This document shows positions 38,747 through 38,787 of a stretch of 38,787 bases of DNA, in pieces; the stretch's first letter is position 1; every line of letters starts with the position of its first letter. Under the pieces are notes generated by a model. The model saw only the letters and a list, made by a program, of their open reading frames with translations. It made no database searches and was not told the origin of the DNA. Position numbers and translations under genes: made by a program. Origin of the DNA: Bacteroidia bacterium (GTDB taxonomy: Bacteria; Bacteroidota; Bacteroidia; J057); the NCBI GenBank assembly GCA_030430575.1, contig JAUIKF010000068.1:1-38787 (forward strand). Direction: 5' to 3'.

Positions 38747-38787
38747 TACTATTTTGCAAATGATTTCGGGATTAGCGTCCCCCTATG

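Overview
The window looks like a chromosome segment of a Bacteroidota bacterium, most likely from the Saprospiria (Lewinella/Haliscomenobacter-like) branch. Several things point there: three secreted proteins with type IX secretion C-terminal sorting domains (YPNP/FPNP motifs), a GldM-like protein, a LytS/LytTR two-component pair, TAnnTTTG-type -7 promoter elements, and gene starts that mostly lack Shine-Dalgarno sequences. The species cannot be fixed from the sequence alone.

Layout. 1-2950 (minus strand) is a four-gene conflict-type operon. It encodes a small helical protein, an EAD11-like effector-associated domain protein, a 455-residue protein and an nSTAND1-type ATPase. The first three share a short beta-type motif at one terminus. 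The ATPase is cut at codon 226 by the end of an ISAs1-like insertion sequence that runs off the left edge. 3264-5137 is a LytS-type kinase and LytTR regulator pair. 5575-11244 holds two paralogous secreted propeller-like proteins, a GNAT, a helical-repeat protein and a third sorted protein. 11344-16639 has superoxide dismutase and OsmC convergent to each other, separated by an AT-rich insert. That insert carries an EACC1-like membrane protein and a 1169-residue IF2N-LRR-Roc-COR-CHAT protein, and is bounded by two nearly identical terminator hairpins. 16759-21224 is housekeeping: thrS, infC (UUG start) and holA. 21326-22207 is an AT-rich Rpn/PD-(D/E)XK nuclease gene. 22254-26100 has a DPP-IV-like peptidase and a GldM-like envelope protein. 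26319-28722 has dgkA, an S41 protease and a DUF6364/PIN toxin-antitoxin pair whose toxin gene overlaps the protease start. 28817-30333 has a small lipoprotein and an EamA transporter. 30801-35045 is a same-strand set of esterase, ATP-grasp with a histone-H1-like tail, class I glutamine amidotransferase and a second ATP-grasp-like protein, suggesting an undescribed amide-ligation pathway. 35228-38628 (minus) has GDPD, a methyltransferase, a GNAT and a DUF1295 membrane protein.

Two themes stand out. First, two separate loci of the EAD/EACC NTPase conflict class lie within 16 kb; one is inactivated by an IS and the other appears intact and horizontally acquired. Second, nearly every gene 3' end runs into a stem-loop built from a short degenerate 'word' family. 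Each intergenic region tends to use its own vocabulary, written forward on one arm and reverse-complemented on the other. The elements often start at, or supply, the stop codon. No tRNA, rRNA or CRISPR array was seen.
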